Source: Deltaproteobacteria bacterium (GTDB lineage Bacteria; Myxococcota_A; Polyangia; HGW-17). From it: DNA of 64,000 bases. This document shows, in pieces, positions 9,277 to 17,385 of the stretch. The notes below the pieces were generated by a model, which saw only the letters and a list, made by a program, of their open reading frames with translations, was not told where the DNA came from and ran no database searches. Positions within the stretch are counted from its first letter, which is position 1. Every line of letters starts with the position of its first letter. The stretch covers positions 1-64,000 of the forward strand of contig JAFGWM010000051.1 in assembly GCA_016937155.1 (NCBI GenBank), written 5' to 3'. The translations under genes and the position numbers were made by a program.

Positions 9277-10179
9277 TTAAAGTAGGGCTGTTGAAAAATA
9301 TCTTTCAGCTCTGTCTGGCAGTACAGTTACAACATTGCGCCCCGGCACACTCAATTCAGTCGCAGCCCAGATGTTAGCTCCTGAAGAAGTTCCCACCAGC
9401 AGGCCTTCAATTTTCGCCAGTTGTCGTGTCACATCTATCGCATCATCATCAGTTACAGTGATAACCATATCAACCAGATTTTTATCAAGGACGTCGGGAA
9501 CAAAGCCATCACCAATTCCCTGTATCTGATGAAGTCCAGGCTCTCTGCCAAGAAGGGCAGTATTAGCTCTGGGCTCAACTGCAACAATTCGGATAGCAGG
9601 ATTTTTTTCCTTCAGATATGAGCCAACTCCCTGGATTGTTCCACCACTGCCAACCCCTGCAACAAATACATCAATCTTGCCATCCAGAGCATCCCAAATC
9701 TCTCTTGCTGTTGTTTCATAATGAATCTGGGGATTAAGAGGGTTTGTAAACTGATTTGGAACATACCAGAACTCAGTTTCTTTCTTAATCTCTTCAATCC
9801 TGGCAAGACAGCCATCAAGGCTCAGTGTGGCATCGGTTAGTTCAAGCCTTGCACCAAGTGCAGCAATAATTTTTTTTCTCTCTTCACTCATATTTTCAGG
9901 CATAACAATAATAACTTCACAGCCAATAAGCCTTCCAACCATCGCCATGCCTATACCGGTATTTCCACTTGTCGCTTCAATAATAGTAGTTTTCCCGGGA
10001 ATGATATCCCCATTTTCCAGTGCTGTAAGCAAAATGTTTTTCGCAACTCGATCCTTTATGCTTCCACCCGGGTTTAAAAATTCGCATTTTGCGAACAACC
10101 CCCCATGAGAACAAAACCTGTCAAGCTTAACCAGCGGTGTATTACCAATTAAATCCAGAACATTATTAGTATATTTCAT
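9277..10179 (-). CDS. cysK: cysteine synthase (O-acetylserine sulfhydrylase), CysK/CysM family
   Basis: This PLP enzyme makes L-cysteine from O-acetylserine and sulfide. The N-terminus LIGNTPLVKL is the family signature. PLP is held by Lys42 in GGSIKDR, the substrate loop is EATSGNTG, and phosphate binding is through GVGSGGTIQG. GTSSGAN and PDRAERY at the C-terminus are also conserved. At 300 aa it is normal. The ATG fits the usual N-terminus, yet the nearest Shine-Dalgarno (GGAGGT at 10205-10210) is 25 nt away with a perfect inverted repeat between them (see the regulatory entry). CysK and CysM cannot be separated with certainty. Confidence 0.95.
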   Translation of the reverse strand: MKYTNNVLDLIGNTPLVKLDRFCSHGGLFAKCEFLNPGGSIKDRVAKNILLTALENGDIIPGKTTIIEATSGNTGIGMAMVGRLIGCEVIIVMPENMSEERKKIIAALGARLELTDATLSLDGCLARIEEIKKETEFWYVPNQFTNPLNPQIHYETTAREIWDALDGKIDVFVAGVGSGGTIQGVGSYLKEKNPAIRIVAVEPRANTALLGREPGLHQIQGIGDGFVPDVLDKNLVDMVITVTDDDAIDVTRQLAKIEGLLVGTSSGANIWAATELSVPGRNVVTVLPDRAERYFSTALL

Positions 10180-10252
10180 TATTCAGTAAAAGTGCCCAGG
10201 CACTACCTCCAGCGCAAGTGGTTACCACCAAAAACCAAACAGTGCAAGCACT
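10180..10252 (-). promoter_or_regulatory. cysteine synthase leader: ribosome-binding site separated from the start by a hairpin, plus further palindromes
   Basis: Read on the minus strand, GGAGGT (10210-10205) is followed at once by AGTGCCTGGGCACT (10204-10191), a perfect 6+6 inverted repeat. An 11-nt linker then leads to the ATG at 10179. Folding the repeat (five pairs closing CTGG) would bring the ribosome-binding site to about 11 nt from the start. Upstream lie AGTGC-AA-GCACT (10241-10252) and GTGG-TTA-CCAC (10218-10228), with the three centres about 24-26 bp apart. This could be a translational bridge, an operator set, or both. Confidence 0.45.
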
Positions 10253-10310
10253 TTGGCAGAAATGATACGACCTGTTTTAAGTGGTTTCTACAAGCAGTTT
10301 AGTGGAAATT

Positions 10311-11582
10311 TCAAGTCTGGCCCTGACTTATTTTACCTACAATACTCTGAAGCTCGTTTTCTATTTCCGGCTCTATTGTGATACCGGAAGAGAACAGAAG
10401 AAAATAAAAAATTTCGTCAAGAGCCTTATACAGATTTGAGAAGACCTTGTTTGTATTATCCATCTCTGAAATATTCTTTAAAAGAGTTGAACTGTTAAAT
10501 GTGAGATCGTCCGCAACTTCAACCCCGGCAAACATAACCTTAAGATTTCCTTCAAGTTTTGCAGTAAATGTATCTAGATCATGTATCAGTTTTTTTCGAA
10601 CATTTCCCGCTTTTTGGGCTATGTAACTGAAAATCTTATTATAAGCCAGTAAAAGCTTTTCAATATTGCCTTTATCACATTCGGTTTCAACAGCCATGGA
10701 ACTTACAGTCCTGACCTTTACATAACCACCCTGCATAAGGTAAAAAATTATTCTGGTTGTTTCAAAAAGCCCCATCCTGTTCTGTCTGGCAAGATCCCGG
10801 AGATTTTTCCTTCCATCAATTAATTTATAAGTAGTAGCCTCATGATCTGTAAGATTGGAAACACTTGCCTCTGAAACTATCTCGGGAACAACGTCAGGAC
10901 TTGGAAGTTTCTTTTTGAAGTAACTCATTTCATCCATTCGACGAACACCCTCAAGCAAAATATTCCTTGTCTGTAGATGAATTGTTGAAGGAATAAGGTC
11001 TTCAGATACCAATTGGTAAAAGTAAAAATGCCCATTCTGAAGCAGAAATGAACTATAACAGATCTCTTCAAGTTGAAGTTTGATGGCTCTGTACAAGTCA
11101 GCTACGGTTATATGTCCTAACTGAACCAGCTTTTCACCAAGACGTTTTGATTTATCAGCCAGTGCCTCTTCAAGAACATCTTTTTTAACCATCCCGTATC
11201 TGTAAAGTACCTCACCAAGCCTGTCCTCTGACATGTTTGATGTGGCATAACGTATTTGTCCATCTTTAAAGAAAATGGATTTCTTTATTTTTTCGGTAAC
11301 CACAACAAGAACTCCGCTTCTTGAGTTTTCTCCTAAAAAATTAAAAAACTCCAGAAGGGAACCTTCATGAATAACACCGCTGAATAGCACCTTACTGATA
11401 AGGCTGCTTTCCTGGGAGAGCTCAACATTTGATGAACTTTTCCTCTCAAAAAGCATTAAATATGAAGTGGATGGTGCAAGCTGCCATTCACCGGCAAATC
11501 TCGCAAGTCTTTTCGCACTATATTCACCAATGGTGCTGATTTCTCCGTTTTTATCTATTTTGAATCTTATACTGCCATCCAT
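10311..11582 (-). CDS. DUF4388 (PATAN-type) domain protein, 423 aa
   Basis: Residues about 70-190 match the DUF4388/PATAN pattern common in delta-proteobacterial and myxobacterial regulatory proteins: GVIHEGSLLEFFNFLGENSR, SGVLVVV, SIFFKDGQIRYATSN, then DRLGEVLYRYGMV and a second similar unit LGEKLVQLGHITVADLYRA. A winged-helix-like region follows (LIDGRKNLRDLARQNRMGLFETTRIIFYLMQGG), and then a helical tail. There is no signal peptide. Such proteins are linked to signalling and motility, but this one's role is not known. No good ribosome-binding site lies next to the ATG; a GGAGG occurs 38 nt upstream inside a short palindrome (11622-11634). Confidence 0.8.
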   Translation of the reverse strand: MDGSIRFKIDKNGEISTIGEYSAKRLARFAGEWQLAPSTSYLMLFERKSSSNVELSQESSLISKVLFSGVIHEGSLLEFFNFLGENSRSGVLVVVTEKIKKSIFFKDGQIRYATSNMSEDRLGEVLYRYGMVKKDVLEEALADKSKRLGEKLVQLGHITVADLYRAIKLQLEEICYSSFLLQNGHFYFYQLVSEDLIPSTIHLQTRNILLEGVRRMDEMSYFKKKLPSPDVVPEIVSEASVSNLTDHEATTYKLIDGRKNLRDLARQNRMGLFETTRIIFYLMQGGYVKVRTVSSMAVETECDKGNIEKLLLAYNKIFSYIAQKAGNVRKKLIHDLDTFTAKLEGNLKVMFAGVEVADDLTFNSSTLLKNISEMDNTNKVFSNLYKALDEIFYFLLFSSGITIEPEIENELQSIVGKISQGQT

Positions 11583-11851
11583 ATTAAACTCATAAACCGG
11601 AAATTGTTCAGATAAGGTTACCTCCGATCCGGAGACAGATTATATATTAAAACTAACATAGTACAAAAAAATAATTCATGCAGGAGTAACTTTTAGTTGG
11701 TCAATAAAGCAAATACCCAATGTATAGCCTTAAATACTGCAGCAATCAGTTCATTTACCGGATTACTCAGATCAGAGATTAAAATTCGAACTGGTTTCTT
11801 TATAAAATAAGTATTTTAAAGTTCTTTTATACCTGAGTGAAAATCCGGAAG

Positions 11852-12211
11852 TTATTTAAAAAACATCCTTACACTCACAATCATTAAAAATACTGCAAAA
11901 ATTCGCCTGAGTACCATTGGGTTCATTTTTATTGCAAATTTTGCTCCTATATATCCCCCAATGAAAAAAAATGCTGCCATCCATAGTCCCGCCTTGATAT
12001 TGACATGTCCATGTCTGTAATATTCCATAGCAGCCAGAACGCCTATTGGAGGAACCATAAGCATAAGGGTTGTACCCTGTGCAAGTTTCTGTTCATAACC
12101 CAGTATAAAAACCAGAGAAGGAACCATCAGAGTTGCACCACCAATACCTAAAAGACCACTTACCATGCCTCCTGTCAGACCGATAATAATAAAAACCATA
12201 GTTGTAAACAT
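11852..12211 (-). CDS. half-size TauE/SafE-family membrane transporter
   Basis: This 119-aa protein has about four membrane segments and the family N-terminal motif GLTGGMVSGLLGIGGATLMVPSLVFILG. TAAA-type permeases of this family (sulfite/organosulfonate or anion export) are usually about 250 aa with two such repeats. Here only one repeat is present, so a homodimer would be needed for a full transporter. AGGAG lies 6 nt before the ATG, and the ORF ends cleanly with VRMFFK, so it does not look like a decayed fragment. It is transcribed away from the peptide/ATP-grasp locus. Confidence 0.85.
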   Translation of the reverse strand: MFTTMVFIIIGLTGGMVSGLLGIGGATLMVPSLVFILGYEQKLAQGTTLMLMVPPIGVLAAMEYYRHGHVNIKAGLWMAAFFFIGGYIGAKFAIKMNPMVLRRIFAVFLMIVSVRMFFK

Positions 12212-12607
12212 AGTTCTCTCCTGCAGATCTCAACATATAACAGAGAAAAAAAACAAATAAAACATGCTTTTTAAAGTCAGTACAGACAAGGGATTTTATA
12301 ATTTTTATAAATAAAATTCCTGAAAAATATCCACCAGCAAACTCTCCAGTGTCATAAGTCGCATAAATAAACTGTTACAACCTCATATTTTCAAGATTTC
12401 GTTACACAACAGACTTTTTAAATCAGCAGCTACCGTTATTTTGTTTTTCTTATATTATTACTTTATGTTATACCAACACACTTTTTTTAAAATAATATCT
12501 TCACAAAGGTGACAGGAGGCCTAATATAACACCATGACTGTGTGTTTCAGAAAACTTAATATCTCACAGTTAAACAGGGCATAACCTTCATGCCGTGGAG
12601 ATAATGC
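12212..12607. other. 396-nt divergent intergenic region with leader of the peptide/ATP-grasp locus
   Basis: No convincing gene is present. The part next to 12211 is A/T-rich. A weak plus-strand promoter candidate lies at 12441-12469. AGGAGG at about 12516-12521 precedes a 16-codon ORF at 12534-12584 with long spacing (probably not translated). A short hairpin GGCAT-AACCTTC-ATGCC (12578-12594) sits immediately before the GGAG that serves the 55-aa peptide. The leader from the promoter to the peptide would be about 130 nt, long enough for regulation. Confidence 0.4.
12441..12469 (+). promoter_or_regulatory. possible promoter of the peptide/ATP-grasp locus
   Basis: TTGTTT (12441-12446) and TATGTT (12464-12469) are separated by 17 nt. 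The -10 matches the sigma-70 consensus at 4 of 6 positions and the -35 at 3 of 6. The surroundings are AT-rich, so a chance match is quite possible. Confidence 0.3.
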
Positions 12608-12775
12608 ATGACTATTAATTCAGTAGTCTTCAATGAAAACAGTATTCCGGCTGTCGAGGCCGATGAACCTCCATCTTTTGTAAACTGCAGAAAATATGCT
12701 GTCCTTCCACGTCATTGTCTCAGGGGTGCACACGCTTTATCTGACGGAGTGTTGCCCTATGGCCCCCCCGGATAG
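12608..12775 (+). CDS. putative precursor peptide (55 aa) of an ATP-grasp peptide-modifying system
   Basis: ATG has GGAG 7 nt upstream. The 55-codon frame ends at TAG, 65 nt before the first ATP-grasp gene, with no terminator between. The first about 26 residues contain the acidic residues E10, E17, D19 and E20, like a leader. From C27 on the peptide is basic and rich in Cys, His, Gly and Pro (C27, H36, C37, H42, ending LPYGPPG). The coding DNA is richer in G+C than the flanks, as expected for a constrained sequence. I do not recognise the family. A precursor role is inferred from position and composition. A run of seven C at 12763-12769 makes the last residues sensitive to sequencing error. 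Confidence 0.65.
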   Translation: MTINSVVFNENSIPAVEADEPPSFVNCRKYAVLPRHCLRGAHALSDGVLPYGPPG

Positions 12776-12840
12776 CCGTTCCTAAAAAACAAACAAATAG
12801 ATTAATAAAATATATTCCTTTTCAATTAAGGAGAAGTGCG

Positions 12841-13890
12841 ATGAAAATAGGTTTCACATACGACCTGAAAGATGACTACCTTGCAATGGGTATGTCAGAA
12901 GAAGATACAGCAGAATTTGATAAAATTGACACCATCACAGGGATTGAATCAGCAATAGTTTCTCTGGGGTATGAGTGTGAGAAAATCGGAAATATACAGT
13001 CTCTTGTCAGAAGACTGGCTTTGGGAGAAAAATGGGATATCGTTTTCAATATTTCAGAGGGACAGCATGGAATTGGAAGGGAAGCACAGGTTCCAGCTAT
13101 TTTAGAAGCGTATAATATACCATACGTATTTTCTGATCCCCTTGTGCTGTCACTAACTCTTCATAAGGGCATGACTAAACATGTCATAAAAAGTCACGCT
13201 ATTCCAACTCCAGAGTTTTTCGTTGTTGAAACACCGGAGGATATTGATAAGGTTGTTCTGGAATATCCTCTTTTTATTAAACCCGTTGCCGAAGGTACCG
13301 GAAAAGGTATCAGTGCCAGAAGTCTCGCTACGAATCCTGAAGAACTGAAGGAGAGCTGTATTGAACTCCTCACACGCTTCAATCAGAGTGTTCTTGTGGA
13401 ACGTTATCTTCCTGGAAAAGAGTATACCGTTGGAATAGTCGGCAAAGGTGAAAACGCCCGTGTCGTTGGAATGATGGAGATTTCCGTTAAACCGGATGAG
13501 GATGGAAGTGTTTATGGATTTCTCAACAAACAGAACTATGAAGAAATAGTTATGTATTCTCCTGTTAAAAGCGATAAGAGAGAAATGTGCAAAGCCGTTG
13601 CCTTAAGTGCCTGGAAAGCTCTGGGTTGTTCTGATGGAGGAAGAGTTGATCTCAAAGAGGATTATTTTGGAATACCTAACTTCATGGAGGTAAACCCTCT
13701 TGCGGGTTTAAATCCAGTTCACAGTGACCTTCCAATTCTTGCAAGAATGAATGGAATAAATTTTGAGGAACTAATTTCCCTTATATTATCAGAGGCATTT
13801 AAAAGAACTGGTCTACAGTCAGAATCCTCGAGAATCGAAAGGAATTTCGGTTATGAATATACTGATATTAACAAGCTCCGTTTCCCCTGA
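12841..13890 (+). CDS. ATP-grasp ligase of the D-Ala-D-Ala ligase (Ddl) family, first of two
   Basis: This is an ATP-dependent carboxylate-amine ligase. The N-terminal domain contains WDIVFNISEG, and the central ATP-grasp fold has the nucleotide lysine K147 in LFIKPVAEGTGKGIS, VERYLPGKEYTVG (E187, E194), and the metal ligands in GGRVD (D270) and FMEVNPLAGLNP (E283, N285). At 349 aa the length matches Ddl. It is not the housekeeping Ddl by context: it lies between a precursor-like peptide and a second Ddl-like gene. AAGGAG lies just upstream of the ATG. The substrate is unknown; acyl-phosphate activation of a peptide or amino-acid carboxylate is the family chemistry. Confidence 0.88.
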   Translation: MKIGFTYDLKDDYLAMGMSEEDTAEFDKIDTITGIESAIVSLGYECEKIGNIQSLVRRLALGEKWDIVFNISEGQHGIGREAQVPAILEAYNIPYVFSDPLVLSLTLHKGMTKHVIKSHAIPTPEFFVVETPEDIDKVVLEYPLFIKPVAEGTGKGISARSLATNPEELKESCIELLTRFNQSVLVERYLPGKEYTVGIVGKGENARVVGMMEISVKPDEDGSVYGFLNKQNYEEIVMYSPVKSDKREMCKAVALSAWKALGCSDGGRVDLKEDYFGIPNFMEVNPLAGLNPVHSDLPILARMNGINFEELISLILSEAFKRTGLQSESSRIERNFGYEYTDINKLRFP

Positions 13891-14842
13891 AGATTCTGCA
13901 GATGAACAGGATACCCTGATTGAAGCAGAATATGTTCGGATTCAACTCAGTACCGGAAACAACCGCGTTGAAATCTTTCCTTTCACAAGGAATCCAATGG
14001 AGGTTTTAAATAAACTGAGCAAATTCAATGCTGATATGGTATTCAATCTTGTTGAGACCATTGGTGGGAAAAGTGCTGAAATTTTCAAGGTATTATCACT
14101 TCTTGAACTGATGGATATCCCATACACCGGTTCATCATCCAAAGGAATGATGCTGTCAACTGATAAAATTCTGGCTAAAAGAGTTCTAAAGGGTTGTTCA
14201 ATAAGTACACCGGCAATGTTAAATAGTATTGAAATTACTGATGAGGAGCCATTTTCAGGACCGTGGATACTGAAACCGTCTTCTGAAGAAGGCAGTAGTG
14301 GATTCCTTGAAACATCTGTTTTCTCAGACTGGATAGAGCTTTGTAATTATCAGAAAAAACTACCTTCCCATATAGATTATATGGTTGAAAAATTTATAAA
14401 TGGCAGAGAATTCAATGTTGCTGTTCTTCCCTCTGAAAATAATTATTACTGTCTTGGAGTCTCAGAAATAATATTCAAAAACTTTCCTGAAAATAAACCC
14501 AGAATTCTTGATTACAAAGCGAAATGGGAACCTGACAGTTTCGAGTATGAAAATACCATCAGATCTTTTGAGTTTTCTCCTGAAGATGAAATACTTCAGC
14601 ACACTCTTAAAAACGAAGCAATCAGGGGTATCAGAGCACTTGACATTGATGGATACTGTCGAGTTGATTTCAGGGTTGATGAGAATGGAGTACCATACAT
14701 ACTTGAAATAAATGCAAATCCCTGCATTTCACCTGATGCAGGGTTTATGGCTGCCGCAGCACAAAGCAGTTTCCAGCCTGATAACATCATACATCAGATT
14801 ATCAGTCAGGGGCAGTGGAGGCACTTTCATGGAAAAAGTTGA
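13853..14842 (+). CDS. ATP-grasp ligase of the Ddl family, second of two
   Basis: This is a second, divergent Ddl-like enzyme (329 aa): ADMVFNLVETIGG in the N-domain, WILKPSSEEGSSGF with K141, the VEKFINGREFNVAV strand, and the metal site RVDFRVDENG...EINANP (E285, N287). The catalytic residues seem intact. It starts at an ATG with AAAGGA 9-10 nt upstream inside the end of the previous gene (38-nt overlap), so the two are translationally coupled and probably made in equal amounts. Two ligases in series could add two units, or the proteins could form a heteromer; the sequence does not decide. Confidence 0.88.
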   Translation: MNILILTSSVSPEDSADEQDTLIEAEYVRIQLSTGNNRVEIFPFTRNPMEVLNKLSKFNADMVFNLVETIGGKSAEIFKVLSLLELMDIPYTGSSSKGMMLSTDKILAKRVLKGCSISTPAMLNSIEITDEEPFSGPWILKPSSEEGSSGFLETSVFSDWIELCNYQKKLPSHIDYMVEKFINGREFNVAVLPSENNYYCLGVSEIIFKNFPENKPRILDYKAKWEPDSFEYENTIRSFEFSPEDEILQHTLKNEAIRGIRALDIDGYCRVDFRVDENGVPYILEINANPCISPDAGFMAAAAQSSFQPDNIIHQIISQGQWRHFHGKS

Positions 14843-15317
14843 AATTTCCGAAGGAATTTTATCCAGTAAAGAAACAGAGGAAATTGTTGATCTTGCTTCG
14901 ATGACCGGGTTTTTTAATTCTGAAGAGCTTATTATTCTTAGAGAACTGGCATGTGAATGCTATGACAAGAAAAACACCGGAGATTATCAGTTCATTCTTG
15001 GGAAGAATTATTCAGGGAAAATTATTGGTTTCAGTTGCTGGGGGAAAATCCCCGGTACAGCATCCGGATATGATCTCTACTGGATTGCTGTGGATAAGAA
15101 ATATCAGGGTAATGGATTAGGAAGATTTATTCTGGAAACAACCGAAAAGGAAATTCATAAAAAGGGAGGCTCAAGAATTTATATTGAAACTTCCTCAAGG
15201 GAGCTTTATATCCCCACAACTGCTTTTTATAAGAAATCCGGCTACACAAAAGCAGCCATGTTAGAAGACTTTTATGCAGATGGAGATTCTAAAATTATTT
15301 TTCAAAAAGTTCTATAA
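14829..15317 (+). CDS. GNAT-family N-acetyltransferase of the ATP-grasp locus
   Basis: This 162-aa GCN5-related acyltransferase carries YWIAVDKKYQGNGLGRFIL with the acetyl-CoA pyrophosphate loop Q-G-N-G-L-G, a preceding beta-bulge strand (YDLYWIAVD), and the C-terminal AFYKKSGY region. The ATG at 14829 has GGAGG 7 nt upstream and overlaps the ATP-grasp stop by 14 nt; an earlier in-frame start at 14712 would overlap far more and lacks support. Coupling to the ligases suggests it acylates the same product, either to finish it or to protect it. This is inference. Confidence 0.88.
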   Translation: MEKVEISEGILSSKETEEIVDLASMTGFFNSEELIILRELACECYDKKNTGDYQFILGKNYSGKIIGFSCWGKIPGTASGYDLYWIAVDKKYQGNGLGRFILETTEKEIHKKGGSRIYIETSSRELYIPTTAFYKKSGYTKAAMLEDFYADGDSKIIFQKVL

Positions 15318-15432
15318 CAACAGATATGTTTTCCTGCTGTATTTAATTCCAATTTATATTTTTAAGTTTCAAATGGTTTTTTTGCAACAACTGTTGTAGT
15401 TTTCCTCTGTCAGAAATATTACGGATTAAGGT

Positions 15433-16620
15433 ATGAACCATAACTTAAAGTTTTTAATCTTACTTCTCGGAGTCGCAATTGTTTCCTGGATTATCACCAG
15501 AATTGCCATTATTCTGGCTCTGAAAAATGATGTGGTTGATCATCCCAGAGAATCAAGATTTCATGAAAATGTAACTCCTCTTCTAGGTGGAATATCATTC
15601 AATCTTACATTTATCCTTGGATGTATTTATTTTTTCCCCCTGCATACAGTTGTTCTTCTTTTTTCCTCAATAACTGGAATTTTTTTGGTTATACGCAAAA
15701 AAAAGGTCTCATTGTTGTTGTCATCACTGATTTATATGGGGTTATACACATATCTGGTGCTGAAATTTCCTGCAGGAAAAATGAACAGTTCATGGCTATA
15801 TCTTCTTGGTGGTGGCCAGATTATTTTTCTCACAGGATTATGGGATGATGGAATCCGGGAACTTGATGCAAAACGCAAACTGCTGTTCCAGTTTGTTGCA
15901 GCCCTCTACTTTATACTTCCAGGCCAGACTGTGACCTTTTTCCCGTTTCCCGTCAATTACATGGTTACCACTTTCTGGATTGTTTCTCTCACCAATGCAT
16001 TCAATCTGATTGACGGAATGAACGGTCTTGCTTCTGGTGTCGCATTTCTCAGTGCAGTATTTTTCGGACTGATATCTCACTATACGGGTCAGACTCAACT
16101 ATCATGGTTCTGTTTTATCTTTGGCGGAGCCATTGCAGGATATATTCCCTTTAATTTTCCAAAAGCAAGAATATTCATGGGAGACAGTGGCAGCATGTTT
16201 CTTGGCTTCATTCTGGGAAGCATTGCAATTTTCGGTACATGGCGCACAAATCTGCCGGCAATCAGTCTGAGTGTTCCTCTTATGGTACTGATGTATCCAC
16301 TCTTTGATGTCGCCCTTGTAATGTTCAACAGGATTAGAGAACGACGTTCTCCTTTTCAGGGGGGGAATGATCATTCTCATCATCGGCTGGTAAAGATGGG
16401 GCTTTCGCCATTTGACGCAGTGCTGTTTATTTATCTGGTGGCTTTCTACAATGGATTCAGTGCATACTTCATTACTATGATTTCATACCGAAGTGGATTA
16501 AAAATGCTGTTTTTCACCATGGCTGTTATGACTCTTTTGGGGCTCAGACTTTCTTTTGTAAACGGTGAACTGAAGAGACAGACAAAAGAGTTTGAAACTG
16601 TTCCAACTGACAGGGAATAA
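15433..16620 (+). CDS. undecaprenyl-phosphate sugar-1-phosphate transferase (MraY/WecA/TagO family)
   Basis: This polytopic membrane enzyme transfers a HexNAc-1-phosphate from UDP-sugar to undecaprenyl phosphate, starting an envelope glycan. Family motifs are in order: LWDDGIRELDAKRKLLFQ with D138-D139, NAFNLIDGMNGLA (N188-D194), FMGDSGS (D251), and the cytoplasmic GNDHSHHRL that typifies WecA/TagO rather than MraY. It has about 11 membrane segments and 395 aa. The start ATG has AAGG 3 nt upstream. No other glycan genes are adjacent, so the polymer is unknown. It is convergent with the CDP-alcohol transferase. Confidence 0.93.
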   Translation: MNHNLKFLILLLGVAIVSWIITRIAIILALKNDVVDHPRESRFHENVTPLLGGISFNLTFILGCIYFFPLHTVVLLFSSITGIFLVIRKKKVSLLLSSLIYMGLYTYLVLKFPAGKMNSSWLYLLGGGQIIFLTGLWDDGIRELDAKRKLLFQFVAALYFILPGQTVTFFPFPVNYMVTTFWIVSLTNAFNLIDGMNGLASGVAFLSAVFFGLISHYTGQTQLSWFCFIFGGAIAGYIPFNFPKARIFMGDSGSMFLGFILGSIAIFGTWRTNLPAISLSVPLMVLMYPLFDVALVMFNRIRERRSPFQGGNDHSHHRLVKMGLSPFDAVLFIYLVAFYNGFSAYFITMISYRSGLKMLFFTMAVMTLLGLRLSFVNGELKRQTKEFETVPTDRE

Positions 16621-16623
16621 TAT

Positions 16624-17364
16624 TCAGTGACCTGATTTATAAGCCTGTTTTCCTCTAATAAACAGCATTGCAGTAAACTGTAGCGCCTGGGACAGAGATA
16701 AAACATAAAGAATCCATGCAAACGGAAGTCTGAATAAAATTCCAACGGTGGAAAAAAGCATTATATCACATTCATTTACAGCCCATATTTTGACAAATAT
16801 CAGGGTAAACAACACCTTAAAGGGATTGTGTTTAATTTCATCCTTCTCTAAAGAAGATTCTGCATCCCTTTTGTTTTCAACCATGGACGCAACAACCCAT
16901 TTAACATATCCGGTACCCATAAGTCCAAAAATCCCAAGTGACCCTATAAGAAACATATGGAAATCACCTGTTTCCTTAAATGCGCAATATGATAGCACCA
17001 TGAAAAAAACAAAAAATCCCAGAATATCTGTGGTTTTATCAAGATATGAACCGAAATTTGATCCTTTTCCACGATATCTGGCAAGCATTCCATCCATATC
17101 ATCCAGTATCAGGCGTAAAAAAAGCAAAACACCAGCAAGAACATGCATTGACGGAATCTGGAACAGGATAAAAGCAGCAGCAATAAAACTGATGAACCCC
17201 ATAATCGTAAGCAGATTTGGTGTTATAAAAGAAATATTACCAATTAAATGAAGTAGAATAAAATTAATCGGACGACTGATAAGTACAGATGTAAACTCCC
17301 AGTCACTTTTATCCGCCGGAAGACGAATGAGTTTTCGCAATCTATCAGTTTTAGACTCAGTCAT
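16624..17364 (-). CDS. CDP-alcohol phosphatidyltransferase family membrane protein
   Basis: The full active-site pattern D-G-x2-A-R-x8-G-x3-D-x3-D is present (D91, G92, A95, R96, G105, D109, D113), so this is an active class enzyme that transfers a CDP-linked phospholipid head group or alcohol. There are about five to six membrane segments. The substrate cannot be told: PgsA, PssA and inositol-phosphate synthases share the motif. ATG at 17364 with AAAGG 4 nt upstream is preferred over an in-frame TTG at 17385 (246 aa). It follows valS by 21 nt on the same strand. Confidence 0.9.
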   Translation of the reverse strand: MTESKTDRLRKLIRLPADKSDWEFTSVLISRPINFILLHLIGNISFITPNLLTIMGFISFIAAAFILFQIPSMHVLAGVLLFLRLILDDMDGMLARYRGKGSNFGSYLDKTTDILGFFVFFMVLSYCAFKETGDFHMFLIGSLGIFGLMGTGYVKWVVASMVENKRDAESSLEKDEIKHNPFKVLFTLIFVKIWAVNECDIMLFSTVGILFRLPFAWILYVLSLSQALQFTAMLFIRGKQAYKSGH

Positions 17365-17385
17365 TTTACCTTTCAATAAATACAA

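Noticed and set aside
12534-12584. 16-codon ORF with AGGAGG upstream, before the 55-aa peptide gene
   Set aside because: The Shine-Dalgarno spacing is about 12-14 nt, the product is very short and no leader function is visible; it is kept only as part of the leader description.
14712-14829. GNAT gene start at 14712
   Set aside because: The region is fully inside the ATP-grasp gene; the ATG at 14829 has a strong GGAGG.
15318-15432. Terminator after the GNAT gene (CAACAACTGTTG with following TTTT)
   Set aside because: The stem is only about 5 bp with a 2-nt loop and the T run is short; too weak to list.
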